NCBI RefSeq assembly: GCF_000350085.1 | Contig: NZ_CAUM01000023.1 | Span: 24,097 to 88,096, forward strand | From: Mesorhizobium metallidurans STM 2683 | GTDB taxonomy: Bacteria; Pseudomonadota; Alphaproteobacteria; Rhizobiales; Rhizobiaceae | Reading direction: 5' to 3' | DNA: 64,000 nt | Shown here: positions 47,677-56,122 of the stretch, piece by piece | Layout of the letters: each line of letters opens with the position of its first letter | How positions within the stretch are numbered: the first letter of the stretch is position 1 | The notes under the pieces: model-generated | The model's input: only the letters and a program-made list of their open reading frames with translations | Told to the model about the DNA's origin: nothing | Databases searched by the model: none | Translations under genes and position numbers: made by a program

Positions 47677-48342
47677 TTACTTCAGTCCACCCGGCTGCGA
47701 GCCTTGTCCGGGCATATATTGATTGAGCTCCGCCGCGCCGCTGGTTGGCGGCGCAATGATCCAGAGCACCTCCGCCGGCGTCCCGCCAATGTTCACCGTG
47801 CGATGCGGCGTCGAAGTTGCGTACTCGATGCTGTCGCCCTCGTTCATGACGAAGCGCTCGTCGGCCAATGTCAGCTCGACTGTTCCCTTCAGGACGACGA
47901 ACATCTCGTGCTTGCCGCCATGCGTGTAAGCGTCGTCGCCGGTCGAGCCGCCAACGTCGAAATCTCCCGAATAAACCTCGAATTCATGGATCGGCCGCCG
48001 CGACAGCAGCGTCTTTCGGCAACCCTGGCTGACCGGCAGCAGGGGGCGGCCGGCTCTGGTGAGCACCTTGTGGAAGGCGCCCTCGGTCTGCTCGAACAAA
48101 TCATTGATGCCGAGGTCCAGGGCAGCCGCGATCCGCATCAGCGTGCTGGCGCTGGCTCCGCTCAGATTGCGCTCGAACTGGCTGATAAAGCTCGCCGTCG
48201 TGCCGACCATGTCGGCCAACTGGCGAAGCGAAATGCGTCGGGCCGTGCGTATGGCCTTGATCCGTCCACCGACATGCTTCGCCTTGCGCGCTTCCGTCGC
48301 CAGCGCGGCCACCTCCGGATATGTCGCAGGGTCGACTTTCAC
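47677..48342 (-). CDS. XRE-family regulator with C-terminal cupin domain
   Basis: This 221-residue regulator has an N-terminal helix-turn-helix (ISLRQLADMVGTTASFISQFERNLSGASASTLMRI) and a C-terminal cupin (GGKHEMFVVLKGTVELTL, then EGDSIEYATSTPHRTVN). It resembles PuuR-type regulators of polyamine catabolism. It is the first gene of the importer/oxidase operon. A perfect CACTTAA-N7-TTAAGTG inverted repeat 14 bases upstream of the start is its likely operator. Confidence 0.9.
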   Translation of the reverse strand: MKVDPATYPEVAALATEARKAKHVGGRIKAIRTARRISLRQLADMVGTTASFISQFERNLSGASASTLMRIAAALDLGINDLFEQTEGAFHKVLTRAGRPLLPVSQGCRKTLLSRRPIHEFEVYSGDFDVGGSTGDDAYTHGGKHEMFVVLKGTVELTLADERFVMNEGDSIEYATSTPHRTVNIGGTPAEVLWIIAPPTSGAAELNQYMPGQGSQPGGLK

Positions 48343-48355
48343 CGCGTTGCTCCCT

Positions 48356-48376
48356 CACTTAACACACTATTAAGTG
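48356..48376. promoter_or_regulatory. Inverted repeat CACTTAA-N7-TTAAGTG
   Basis: The two 7-base arms are exact complements. The site lies 14-34 bases upstream of the XRE-cupin start codon, well placed for autoregulation of the polyamine-type operon. Confidence 0.6.
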
Positions 48377-48559
48377 GCGTGTTGGAACGCAAGCCATTTG
48401 TCGAGACACCCAAAGGTGCTGGGTCGCCGGCGGCTATGGAGCCTGGCCGACAACCGGCCGGAGCCGTTTGACAACAACCGATACATGGCCGGCGCATCCA
48501 GCAATCGACCTCCAAGTCCGGATAGCTCGTCGAACAATCCCGAGGCGGAAAGATCGGCG

Positions 48560-48589
48560 TTGACATGCAGGTATTTACCTGCATATTAT
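48560..48589 (+). promoter_or_regulatory. ArsR-gene promoter with operator filling the spacer
   Basis: TTGACA (48560-48565) and TATTAT (48584-48589) are separated by 18 bases that are exactly the perfect palindrome TGCAGGTATTTACCTGCA. A repressor bound there would block RNA polymerase. The ArsR-family protein encoded 23 bases downstream is the obvious candidate. Confidence 0.75.
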
Positions 48590-48611
48590 GACCTCAACAC
48601 GGACGAGATCA

Positions 48612-48932
48612 ATGGACGCCGACAAGGTTTTCAAAGCGCTGGGCGACCCGACACGCAGAAGGCTGCTTGACCTTCTGTGCGAGAAGAACGGGCAGACGCT
48701 CGGCCAGCTTTGCGAGAACCTGGACATGGCAAGGCAATCCGCCACCCAGCACCTCGACCTGCTGGAGGCGGCCAACCTGGTGAACACGGTCAAGCGCGGC
48801 CGCGAGAAGCTGCACTTCATCAACCCGGTGCCGCTGCACGACATCTACGAGCGCTGGGTGCGGAAATTCGAACGGCAGCGGCTCAGCCTGCTGCACGACC
48901 TGAAGCAAGAACTCGAAGGAGGCGACCAATGA
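48612..48932 (+). CDS. ArsR family transcriptional regulator
   Basis: This 106-residue winged-helix protein has the ArsR pattern (KALGDPTRRRLLDLLCE, then LGQLCENLDMARQSATQHLDLLEAANLV, then a KRGREKLHF wing). No Cys metal site is seen, so a non-metal signal is likely. ATG 48612 (MDADKVFKAL) fits the family start. Its stop overlaps the next start (ATGA). The pairing of ArsR with an AHSA1 gene is common in Rhizobiales. Confidence 0.92.
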   Translation: MDADKVFKALGDPTRRRLLDLLCEKNGQTLGQLCENLDMARQSATQHLDLLEAANLVNTVKRGREKLHFINPVPLHDIYERWVRKFERQRLSLLHDLKQELEGGDQ

Positions 48933-49393
48933 CCCGAGAGACGACCAGTTTTGTCTACGTGACCTATATCCGCTCGACCCCGCAAAAGGTGTTCGAGGCC
49001 ATAACCAGGCCGGACGTCGCAAGGCGCTACTGGGGCCACGAGAACGTCTCCGACTGGAAGGCGGGATCGAAATGGGAACATATCCGCGCCAATGACGAGC
49101 GCACCGTCGAACTCGTCGGCAAGGTCGTCGAAATCTCGCCGCCGACCCGTCTCGTGATGACCTGGGCGAACGCCTCGCAGGCCGACGACCCGTCGCAATA
49201 CAGCCGGGTGACGTTCGCCATCGAGGAGTACGACACAATGGTGCGGCTCACCGTCACCCATGACGAACTCGAAGCCGGCAGCGGCATGGCGAAAGGCATC
49301 AGCCAGGGCTGGCCGGCGGTGCTGTCGAGCATGAAATCCTTCCTCGAAACCGGCAGCGGCATCGACCTTTTCGCCAAGCCGAAATCGGCCTGA
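48929..49393 (+). CDS. SRPBCC/AHSA1-domain protein
   Basis: This 154-residue protein has the AHSA1/Bet v 1-like fold (VYVTYIRSTPQKVFEAITRPDVARRYWG, then VGKVVEISPPTRLVMTW and GWPAVLSSMKSFLETG). Such proteins bind hydrophobic ligands; the role is not known. It is translationally coupled to the ArsR gene by ATGA and is likely autorepressed with it. Confidence 0.9.
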   Translation: MTRETTSFVYVTYIRSTPQKVFEAITRPDVARRYWGHENVSDWKAGSKWEHIRANDERTVELVGKVVEISPPTRLVMTWANASQADDPSQYSRVTFAIEEYDTMVRLTVTHDELEAGSGMAKGISQGWPAVLSSMKSFLETGSGIDLFAKPKSA

Positions 49394-49397
49394 TCCC

Positions 49398-49468
49398 AGA
49401 GCAATTCCAGGAACAGTGTGAAACGGTTTTCCCGGGAAAAGCGCATAGCGCTTTCCCCAGGGAATTGC
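49398..49468. repeat. Dispersed palindromic repeat, AGAGCA...GTGTGAA family
   Basis: The element starts AGAGCAATTCC, ends GGAATTGC and contains CAGTGTGAAACGGTTTT, the same core as the repeat at 27148-27198. It also includes a central hairpin (GGGAAAAGCGC/GCGCTTTCCC-like). It lies between the AHSA1 and GFA genes. Confidence 0.7.
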
Positions 49469-49501
49469 GCAAAAACAAAGAGATAGAGCGGGAGAATGAC
49501 A

Positions 49502-49918
49502 ATGACCAGGCGCTATACCGGCGGATGCGCATGCGGCGCGATCCGCTATGAAACAAGTGGCGAGCCTATCTTCGAGAACCACTGCCAATGCCTCGATTGC
49601 CAAAAGCGCAGTGGCACCGGGCACGGATCCTATGTGACCTTCGCCCAGCGCGCCGCTGCGACAATTACGGGCGAAGCAAAAACCTGGCGGATAAAAGGCG
49701 ACAGTGGCAACGAAAAAATCAACGCCTTCTGCCCGACCTGCGGAACGCCGGTCTACCTGACATTCGCCGCCATGCCGGACCTAATAGCCGTCCACGCGAC
49801 CAGCCTCGACGATCCCGGCCAGTTCCAACCGCAGGCGCTGACATACAGCATCCGCGGCCATGCATGGGACACGATGGATCCGATGTTGCAGGCATTCGAG
49901 CGAATGCCGCACGAATAG
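49502..49918 (+). CDS. GFA/CENP-V family zinc-binding protein
   Basis: This 138-residue protein has the GFA zinc ligands: GGCACGAIRYE, HCQCLDCQKRSG and FCPTCGTPVY. Family members were named for glutathione-dependent formaldehyde activation, but most have no proven activity. ATG 49502 is chosen because GGGAG lies at a normal distance; the ATG six bases earlier is too close to it. No operon partner is evident. Confidence 0.88.
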   Translation: MTRRYTGGCACGAIRYETSGEPIFENHCQCLDCQKRSGTGHGSYVTFAQRAAATITGEAKTWRIKGDSGNEKINAFCPTCGTPVYLTFAAMPDLIAVHATSLDDPGQFQPQALTYSIRGHAWDTMDPMLQAFERMPHE

Positions 49919-49978
49919 TATCCGCCGGAAGCAACGCTGGGGACGAATGCCACCAGCCCGTCCCGGAATCCGGCCAGT

Positions 49979-51037
49979 TTAACCGGTCAGTCGGCTCGCA
50001 GCGGTCTCGGCCATCGCATCGGCGAGGCCCATGTCCCATTGCGTGCGGCAATAGGCACGGAAATCGAAGCAGGGCAAGCCGGGGCAGACTTCGAACTCGA
50101 TGAGGTGAACATGGTCGTCCGCCTCGACCCTGAAATCGATGGAAAACACATCGCGCAGGCCGAGCCCGGTCACCAGCCGCTCGGCGATGCGGCGGATTGT
50201 TGCGGCGGCGCCCGGCTGGATGTCGGCAACCGCCTCAAGCACCGGCTCCGTATACTCTCCCGCCGCCCTGGCGGCTTCGCCGGTGTCGCCGTAGAGCGCC
50301 AGGCTGTCGGCCATGGTCTGGAAATCGCCGCCCGAATCGACAAAGGCGATACCGAGCGCCTCGACGCCGGTATCCGGCTTCAGGCCGAGAAAACTTGCGC
50401 GCGCATTGCGCCCGGCGACATAGGGCTGCACGACGACATCGTCGCGATAGGCGGCAAAGACGCGCCGGCTAAGCTCCAGCGCGTGCTGCACATCACGGCA
50501 GCGCGAATCCGGCCAGATGCCGATCTTGGCGCCGAGCCGGTTCGGCTTGACGAACCAGCCGGCGTCCGAGGCCGGAGGCTCGACCAGCCAGCGGCCGTCG
50601 CGGGCAAGCCCGGCCTGTGGCACCGGCAGGCCGAGCGCGCCAAGCACGGCGCCGGCACGGAACTTGTCCTGGCAAAGCGCAAACAGCGCATCGTCGGCCC
50701 CGATAATCTTCAGGCCGTTTAGCCGTGCCAGTGCGGGTGCGGCGCCACCGCGGAAATAGGCGATGCCATCGGTCAGCGTCCAGACAAGCGTGGCCTCGGG
50801 ATCCTCGCCGGCGAGCGCGCTCGCGGCATCGTCGAGCGCCACAGGTGTAAAGGACAGACCGCGCTTCAGGCAGGCAGCCGTCAGAGCGTCGAACTCGGGC
50901 GCGATATCGGTCGATTGCGCCAGATAGGAGGCGATTTCGGCGGCGCGCTCAGGCGAATGGCCATCGGCGACCAGCCGGCCGATGCAGGCCTTTTCCGGCT
51001 CGTAGACGAGGATCAGTTTCGGCTTGCGGCTTGACAT
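49979..51037 (-). CDS. ATP-grasp domain protein
   Basis: This 352-residue protein resembles ATP-grasp ligases: an N-terminal pre-ATP-grasp domain, a nucleotide-binding middle (WFVKPNRLGAKIGIWPDSRC), VVVQPYVAGRNARASFLG, and catalytic acidic residues in DVFSIDFRVEADDHVHLIEFEVCPGLP. D-Ala-D-Ala ligase-like proteins of this type join a carboxylate to an amine. The substrate is unknown. ATG 51037 (MSSRKPKLILVYEP) is preferred to a longer start. It lies downstream of the galactose operon with a 113-base gap. Confidence 0.85.
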   Translation of the reverse strand: MSSRKPKLILVYEPEKACIGRLVADGHSPERAAEIASYLAQSTDIAPEFDALTAACLKRGLSFTPVALDDAASALAGEDPEATLVWTLTDGIAYFRGGAAPALARLNGLKIIGADDALFALCQDKFRAGAVLGALGLPVPQAGLARDGRWLVEPPASDAGWFVKPNRLGAKIGIWPDSRCRDVQHALELSRRVFAAYRDDVVVQPYVAGRNARASFLGLKPDTGVEALGIAFVDSGGDFQTMADSLALYGDTGEAARAAGEYTEPVLEAVADIQPGAAATIRRIAERLVTGLGLRDVFSIDFRVEADDHVHLIEFEVCPGLPCFDFRAYCRTQWDMGLADAMAETAASRLTG

Positions 51038-51150
51038 GGGTGAGCGATTCCTGGCGGCGCGATCGCCTACCATCGCATGGCCAATGTATCAGGCTTTCGC
51101 TGAACCGACACCGGCCGGACGCCCGCACGACAGCGGCACCGATCACGGGT

Positions 51151-52032
51151 CTAGGCAATCAGCACACGCGGCTCGAAGCGGCCATTGACCGGAATGTCGA
51201 GCAGAAACGTCATGCCGCCTTGCAGATCGAGCAGGCGCTGTTTCTCACTCTTGCCCGACCAGGCGGAGGTGACCGCCAGCCGGTCGGCATTCCTGCCGAC
51301 AAAGGCCGGGCAGGACGGCTGCGTCACCGGCATGGCGATCGAACGGACGAGCTTTCCGTCGGGTCCATAGGCCTCGATGACGCTGCCGCCCCAGCAGGCG
51401 TTCCACAAGATGCCGTCGCGGTCGAAGACCGAGCCGTCGATATAGCCCTTGGCCGAACGGTGATCGACGAACACCTTCGGCTCGCCGACCGGCAGGCCGG
51501 TCGCCGGATCGCAGCCGACGCGCATCAGCAAGCCGGTGCTGGTGTCGGTGTAGTGCGCGATCGTGCCATCCTGCGAAAAACAGATCGAGTTCGACACGGT
51601 GATGCCGGAATAGAGCTGCCGCAACTCGCCCTTGAAAAACCAGTAGATCGAGCCGGCGCCCTTCTCCTCGCCCTTGCCCATCGTGCCGACCCAGAAAGCG
51701 CCGCAAGGATGGACACGCGAATCGTTCGAGCGGGTGACCGCATTGTCGGGCTCGATCGGCGTGTGCAGCGTCAGCTTGCCGGTCGCGACATCGCGGACAA
51801 AGAGGCCGGTCTCGGCGGCGATCAGCTGCCGCTGCTCGTCGATGATGGCGATGGCGCTCGCCATCTGGCCAAGCTCGTGGACACTGGTCGCACCGCCGGA
51901 CAGGCGCTTTTCCAGAAGCTGGCCGTTGACGATGTCGAACCAGAAGAGCGTATCGGTGGCGGGATCGTAACTCGGCCCCTCGCCGAGCTGGCAGACGTGG
52001 TCGGAAAAGACGGAAACGATGGTCTCGTTCAT
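51151..52032 (-). CDS. SMP-30/gluconolactonase family lactonase
   Basis: This 293-residue six-bladed propeller has the metal ligands Glu in CQLGEGPSYD, Asn in TVSNSICFS and Asp in GYIDGSVFDRDG. In this operon it probably hydrolyses D-galactono-lactone (or a related aldonolactone) to the acid. Its start overlaps the aldolase stop by four bases. It is the last of four coupled genes. Confidence 0.9.
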   Translation of the reverse strand: MNETIVSVFSDHVCQLGEGPSYDPATDTLFWFDIVNGQLLEKRLSGGATSVHELGQMASAIAIIDEQRQLIAAETGLFVRDVATGKLTLHTPIEPDNAVTRSNDSRVHPCGAFWVGTMGKGEEKGAGSIYWFFKGELRQLYSGITVSNSICFSQDGTIAHYTDTSTGLLMRVGCDPATGLPVGEPKVFVDHRSAKGYIDGSVFDRDGILWNACWGGSVIEAYGPDGKLVRSIAMPVTQPSCPAFVGRNADRLAVTSAWSGKSEKQRLLDLQGGMTFLLDIPVNGRFEPRVLIA

Positions 52033-52670
52033 TGTGCTGCTCCAAACGCCGCATCCCAGGCCGCGACGGCGGCCTGCGCCCGCGTCGTCACCTCATCGAC
52101 GCTCATGCCAGGCTTGAACAGGCTGGATCCCAGACCGAAGACGCTGACGCCGGCCGCCTTGTAGCCGGCAAAGTCCTTGTCCGAGACACCGCCGACCGCG
52201 CCGACGAGCGTCCTGGCGGGCAATACCGCGCGCATCGCCGCGATGCCGGTGGCGCCAAGCACACTGGCCGGGAAGAATTTCAACGCCGAGGCGCCGAGCC
52301 GGATGGCCTGGAACGCCTCGGTGGGCGTGAACACGCCGGGCATCGTCACCATGCCGTATGTCTTCGCGCGGCCCATCACTTCAGTGTCGATGTTGGGGCT
52401 GACCAGCAGCCGCCCGCCAGCCTTGTGCAGGCCATCGACATCGGTCGGTGTCAGCACCGTGCCGGCGCCGACCAGGGCCGCGAGGGGAAGCGCCTTGACG
52501 ATGCTGGCGATGGAGACAAACGGATCCGGCGAATTGAGCGGCACTTCGATGGCTTCGATGCCGGCCGCGAAGACCGCCTGGCCGACGGCCACCGCCTCGT
52601 CCGGCCTGAGGCCGCGCAGGATGGCGACAAGGCCGCGCCCGAGCTTCGGAAAGGGTGCGGTCTCGGTCAT
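52029..52670 (-). CDS. dgoA: 2-dehydro-3-deoxy-6-phosphogalactonate aldolase
   Basis: This 213-residue KDPG/KDPGal aldolase has AILRGLRPDEAVAV, GIEAIEVPLNSP (catalytic Glu), GAGTVLTPTDV, the PGVFTPTEAFQAI region and ALKFFPAS with the Schiff-base Lys. It cleaves KDPGal to pyruvate and glyceraldehyde 3-phosphate. It overlaps both neighbours by ATGA. The choice of galactonate over gluconate rests on the adjacent DgoK-type kinase. Confidence 0.92.
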   Translation of the reverse strand: MTETAPFPKLGRGLVAILRGLRPDEAVAVGQAVFAAGIEAIEVPLNSPDPFVSIASIVKALPLAALVGAGTVLTPTDVDGLHKAGGRLLVSPNIDTEVMGRAKTYGMVTMPGVFTPTEAFQAIRLGASALKFFPASVLGATGIAAMRAVLPARTLVGAVGGVSDKDFAGYKAAGVSVFGLGSSLFKPGMSVDEVTTRAQAAVAAWDAAFGAAQ

Positions 52671-53626
52671 GCGGCAACTCCACTTTTGGCGATCATGCCA
52701 TTTTCGCGCGCCGCCTCGACCAGGCCGGCGCGCACCGCCTCGTCGGCGTCGACCGTCCTGATTTCAAGCCCGGCGAGGCCGAGCGCTTCGGCATAGAGCG
52801 CGCCGAGCGCGCCGGACGCGACCAGCACGACGGGCTCGGCACTTTTTCCATAGCGGCGGCTGGCCGAGGCGATCTCGCCGCCGATCAGCAGGCCGGACAG
52901 GCAAGCGGCGGCATCGTCGGCTTTCATATCCAGCAACAGGCCGGCGGCGCGGATCGCAAACAGTCTCGATGTCACGTCGCCGCCTTCGCCCAGCGCCGTC
53001 TCGCACCAGCGCCGGAAGAACGGATTGTCCGAAGTGACCGGACTGGGCTGCTCGCCCAGTGAATGGCGCAGGATCGAGTGCGCCGCCAGCACCGAATAGA
53101 GCTCGCCGGTCGGCCAGGTGCCGAAACCGGTGACCGCGCCGTCCTCGACGGCGACCCATTTCGAGTGCGTGCCGGGCATACAGACGAGATGGCGGCCCTT
53201 TGCCGGCAAACCGGCGCCGGCAAGCTGGGTTTCCTCGCCGCGCATCACGTCGGGCGCGTCGATCTCTCGCTGGGCGAGGCCCGGCACGATGCGGATGTCG
53301 CGGCGTTGGCCCTCTATGCGGGCAGCGCCGGCCAGGATGGCGCCGATCGGCGCCGGCACGGTGACATAGGACGCTTCCAGCCAACCCTGGCGCGAGCCGG
53401 CCATGCCGCAGATGATCACCGGCAGCGACGCCGGCGCGCCCATGGCGGCGAGGTGGCCTTCGAGGACTGTCGAAAAGCCTTTTTCGCGCGCGGTTATCAG
53501 CCCGTCGTCGCCGCGGCGTTCGGCAAGCACCGTGCCGGCATCGTCGAGCAGCCAGGCCCTGAGACGAGTGGTGCCCCAGTCGATCGCCGCGACCGCCGGC
53601 GCGTTGCTCGCAGTCCCTGGCCTCAC
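52667..53626 (-). CDS. dgoK: 2-dehydro-3-deoxygalactonokinase
   Basis: This 319-residue kinase has the DgoK N-terminal phosphate-binding motif (AAIDWGTTRLRAWLLDD), ICGMAGSRQGWLEA, VPGLAQ and MPGTHSKWVAVEDGAVTGFGTWPTGEL, which is diagnostic. It phosphorylates KDGal to KDPGal. The start is a GTG at 53626 overlapping the SDR stop (GTGA). The operon then continues into dgoA with another four-base overlap. Confidence 0.93.
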   Translation of the reverse strand: MRPGTASNAPAVAAIDWGTTRLRAWLLDDAGTVLAERRGDDGLITAREKGFSTVLEGHLAAMGAPASLPVIICGMAGSRQGWLEASYVTVPAPIGAILAGAARIEGQRRDIRIVPGLAQREIDAPDVMRGEETQLAGAGLPAKGRHLVCMPGTHSKWVAVEDGAVTGFGTWPTGELYSVLAAHSILRHSLGEQPSPVTSDNPFFRRWCETALGEGGDVTSRLFAIRAAGLLLDMKADDAAACLSGLLIGGEIASASRRYGKSAEPVVLVASGALGALYAEALGLAGLEIRTVDADEAVRAGLVEAARENGMIAKSGVAA

Positions 53627-54390
53627 AGGTAACCCCCGTCGACGATCAGCGTCTGCGCCGTCAGCATGCGCGAGCCATCCGAGGCCAGGAACAGCACCGT
53701 GCCGACGATGTCGTCGGCCTGCATGACGTCCTTGATGCATTGTTTGGCGACATGGGCGGCAAGCCCCTCTTCGGTGACCCAGAGCTCTCTCTGCCGCTCG
53801 GTGATGACCCAGCCCGGCGCAACGGCGTTGACGCGGATGCTGTCGGCGCCGAGCTTGCCGGCAAGACCCTTGGTCAGGCCGACGACGCCGGCCTTGGCGG
53901 CGGTATAGGCCGGCATGTCGGGGAAGTTCATCAGAAACGATGTCGAGGTGAAATTGATGATCGAGCCGCCGCCGGCCCGCTTCATGCCCGGCGCCACCGC
54001 CTGCGCGGCGAAGAAATGCGGACGCAGATTGACCGCGTGGTTGTTGTCCCAGAATTCCACGGTGACGTCTTCCACGGCGTGGCGATCGTCAAGGGCGGCA
54101 TTGTTGACCAGCACGGTGACGTCGCCATGCGCCTCAACCGCCTTGGCGACAGCGGCGCGCAACGCCTCGATGTCGCGCAGATCGGCCTTGAGATAGAGCG
54201 GCCGCCGGCCGAGCTGGTTTTCGATGCGGTCGGCCAATGCCGTGCTCGGACGCTTGGCGATGTCGATGAAGGCGACCTTCGCGCCCTGGCGGGCAAACCC
54301 TTCGGTCAGGGCGGCGCCGATGCCGGAGCCGCCGCCGGTGATCAGCACCGAAGCGCCCTCTAGGTCGGCAAAACGCGCCGATGGCATCAT
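53623..54390 (-). CDS. SDR family oxidoreductase, probable D-galactose 1-dehydrogenase
   Basis: This 255-residue SDR has TGGGSGIGA, LVNNAA, Ser in NFTSTS, YTAAK and the DGGYL end. Its position as first gene of a lactonase-dgoA-dgoK operon suggests galactose 1-dehydrogenase, the first step of the De Ley-Doudoroff route. GGGAGAG lies about 6 bases before ATG 54390. The galactonate dehydratase is not in the window. Confidence 0.86.
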   Translation of the reverse strand: MMPSARFADLEGASVLITGGGSGIGAALTEGFARQGAKVAFIDIAKRPSTALADRIENQLGRRPLYLKADLRDIEALRAAVAKAVEAHGDVTVLVNNAALDDRHAVEDVTVEFWDNNHAVNLRPHFFAAQAVAPGMKRAGGGSIINFTSTSFLMNFPDMPAYTAAKAGVVGLTKGLAGKLGADSIRVNAVAPGWVITERQRELWVTEEGLAAHVAKQCIKDVMQADDIVGTVLFLASDGSRMLTAQTLIVDGGYL

Positions 54391-54488
54391 TTTTTCTCTC
54401 CCGATCCAGGCCCTGTCCGGCCGGCGCGCATCCTATCCAGTAAGGTCGGAGGAGCAAGGGCGAAAAAACAGATTCGCTGGCTTGTTTT

Positions 54489-54563
54489 ATGCAAAGTCGT
54501 TATCGCAAAACCGCTGCGCACCCTCGGGTCGAGCCCGAGGGCATGCTTTTGCGCGACATGCAT
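54489..54563. repeat. Dispersed palindromic repeat, copy 3, with a nested 25-bp insertion
   Basis: The flanks match copies at 13021 and 39554 (GTCGTTATCGCAAAACCGCTGCG and CTTTTGCGCGACATGC). In between, at 54521-54545, is an extra segment built on its own palindrome, CCCTCGGG/CCCGAGGG around TCGAG. It appears to be a small palindrome inserted into an older one. Confidence 0.8.
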
Positions 54564-54609
54564 CAAGTCTGACGAAATCGTCGCGCCGCGGCGGCAGCGC
54601 CGCCGGTCG

Positions 54610-55959
54610 TCAGGCCACTGTTGCGCGCATCTCGCCGCGGAACGAATCTCTGATATAGCCGAGCGTGGCTTCGGCATCGGCCGGCCTGCCGAACAGGAAC
54701 CCCTGCCCGCCGGCGCAACCGAACTGGATGAGGCGCTGCGCCTGCGCCTTCTCTTCGATGCCTTCGGCGACCACGTCCACGCCGAGCCCTTCGCACATGG
54801 CGAGGATCGCCCGGATGATGTGCTCCGACGGGCGGTCGTCGAGAATGGAGGCGACGAAGGCGCGGTCGATCTTGAGCTTGTCGAAATGGAATTCGCGCAG
54901 CCGCCCAAGCGAGGACTGGCCGGTGCCGAAATCGTCGAGCGAGACACGGATGCCGACGCGGCGCAGGTCCTCGACGATCTTCTTGGCGGATGCCGGATCG
55001 TTCATCAGGCCGGTTTCGGTGATCTCGATCTCCAGCCGGCGCGGATCGAAGCCGGTGCGGTCGAGGATCGCCAATATGTGCAGGCCGGTGTTCTGGTCGA
55101 CGAGCTGCGACGGCGACAGGTTGAAGGACAGGAACAACTCCTTCGGCCAGTTCCTGGCCGCCTCGGCGGCCTTGCGCAGCACAAGCTGCGACAGGGGACC
55201 GATGATGCCGCGTTCCTCGGCGATCGGGATGAAAACCGTCGGCGAGACCGAACCCAGGTCGCGATCGGTCCAGCGCGCCAGCGTCTCGAAGCCGATGGCG
55301 CGCCGCGTCCTGAGATCGACGATGGGCTGGAAATGCGGCTCGACTTCGCCGGCCGAAACGGCGCGGCGCAGCGCCTGCTCGATGCGGGTGACGCGCTTGG
55401 CCGCTTCTTCCATCTCTCTGCTATAGACGACGACCCGCCCGCGACCCGAGCGCTTGGCATGATAAAGCGCCGTCTCGGCCTTGCTGACCAGGATCTCGGT
55501 GGTTTCGTCGCCCGAATAGAACAGCGAGCAGCCGACCGAGGCCGAAAGCCTGGCGGTGCGTTCGCCGACATCGTAGGGCGCCGAAAGGATCTCGATCAGC
55601 ATGCGCGATCTTGCGGCGGCCGCCTCCTCGCTGAACACCATCGGATAGAGGAAGGCGTATTCGTCGGCGCCGATGCGGCAGACGGTGGAGTAGCTGTCCA
55701 TCGAAGCGCGCAGCCGCATCGCCACCTGGACCAATATCTCGTCGCCGGCCTTGTGCCCGAACAGGTCGTTGATCGGCTTGAAGCCGTCGAGGTCGAGGAT
55801 GCCGACGGCGAACGGCGCCGGGTCGTCGGCACGGTCGCTGATCAGGCGGTCGACCTTGTCGAAGAAGCGGCGATGATTGCCCAGCCCAGTCAACGGATCG
55901 GTGAAGGCCTGATCCGTGCTGTCCCTGCCTGTCTGCCCGGTGCCAAACAAAGTTTGCAT
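54610..55959 (-). CDS. Tandem GGDEF-EAL cyclic-di-GMP protein with degenerate GGDEF
   Basis: This 449-residue cytoplasmic protein has a GGDEF domain ([35 protein letters not shown]) whose signature is GADEY, so cyclase activity is doubtful. The EAL domain retains [38 protein letters not shown] and VVAEGIE with GQGFLFGRP, the full catalytic set for phosphodiesterase. No membrane segment or sensor domain is seen. ATG 55959 (MQTLFGTGQ) is preferred; a longer frame upstream crosses the divergent promoter. It probably lowers c-di-GMP. Confidence 0.9.
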   Translation of the reverse strand: MQTLFGTGQTGRDSTDQAFTDPLTGLGNHRRFFDKVDRLISDRADDPAPFAVGILDLDGFKPINDLFGHKAGDEILVQVAMRLRASMDSYSTVCRIGADEYAFLYPMVFSEEAAAARSRMLIEILSAPYDVGERTARLSASVGCSLFYSGDETTEILVSKAETALYHAKRSGRGRVVVYSREMEEAAKRVTRIEQALRRAVSAGEVEPHFQPIVDLRTRRAIGFETLARWTDRDLGSVSPTVFIPIAEERGIIGPLSQLVLRKAAEAARNWPKELFLSFNLSPSQLVDQNTGLHILAILDRTGFDPRRLEIEITETGLMNDPASAKKIVEDLRRVGIRVSLDDFGTGQSSLGRLREFHFDKLKIDRAFVASILDDRPSEHIIRAILAMCEGLGVDVVAEGIEEKAQAQRLIQFGCAGGQGFLFGRPADAEATLGYIRDSFRGEMRATVA

Positions 55960-56122
55960 CGGTGTCCCTGTTTTTGCGCTCGGAATTACTCCGACATTGC
56001 CAGCAAACCGTTTAGGAAACGTATCCCTGCGCCAAGCGAAGCATGCGTCACAAGGGCTCTGCCCAATTGGCAGAAGGCGCCAAGTTCCGTATATCGCTTT
56101 CGACGAACTTTGGAGATCTGCC

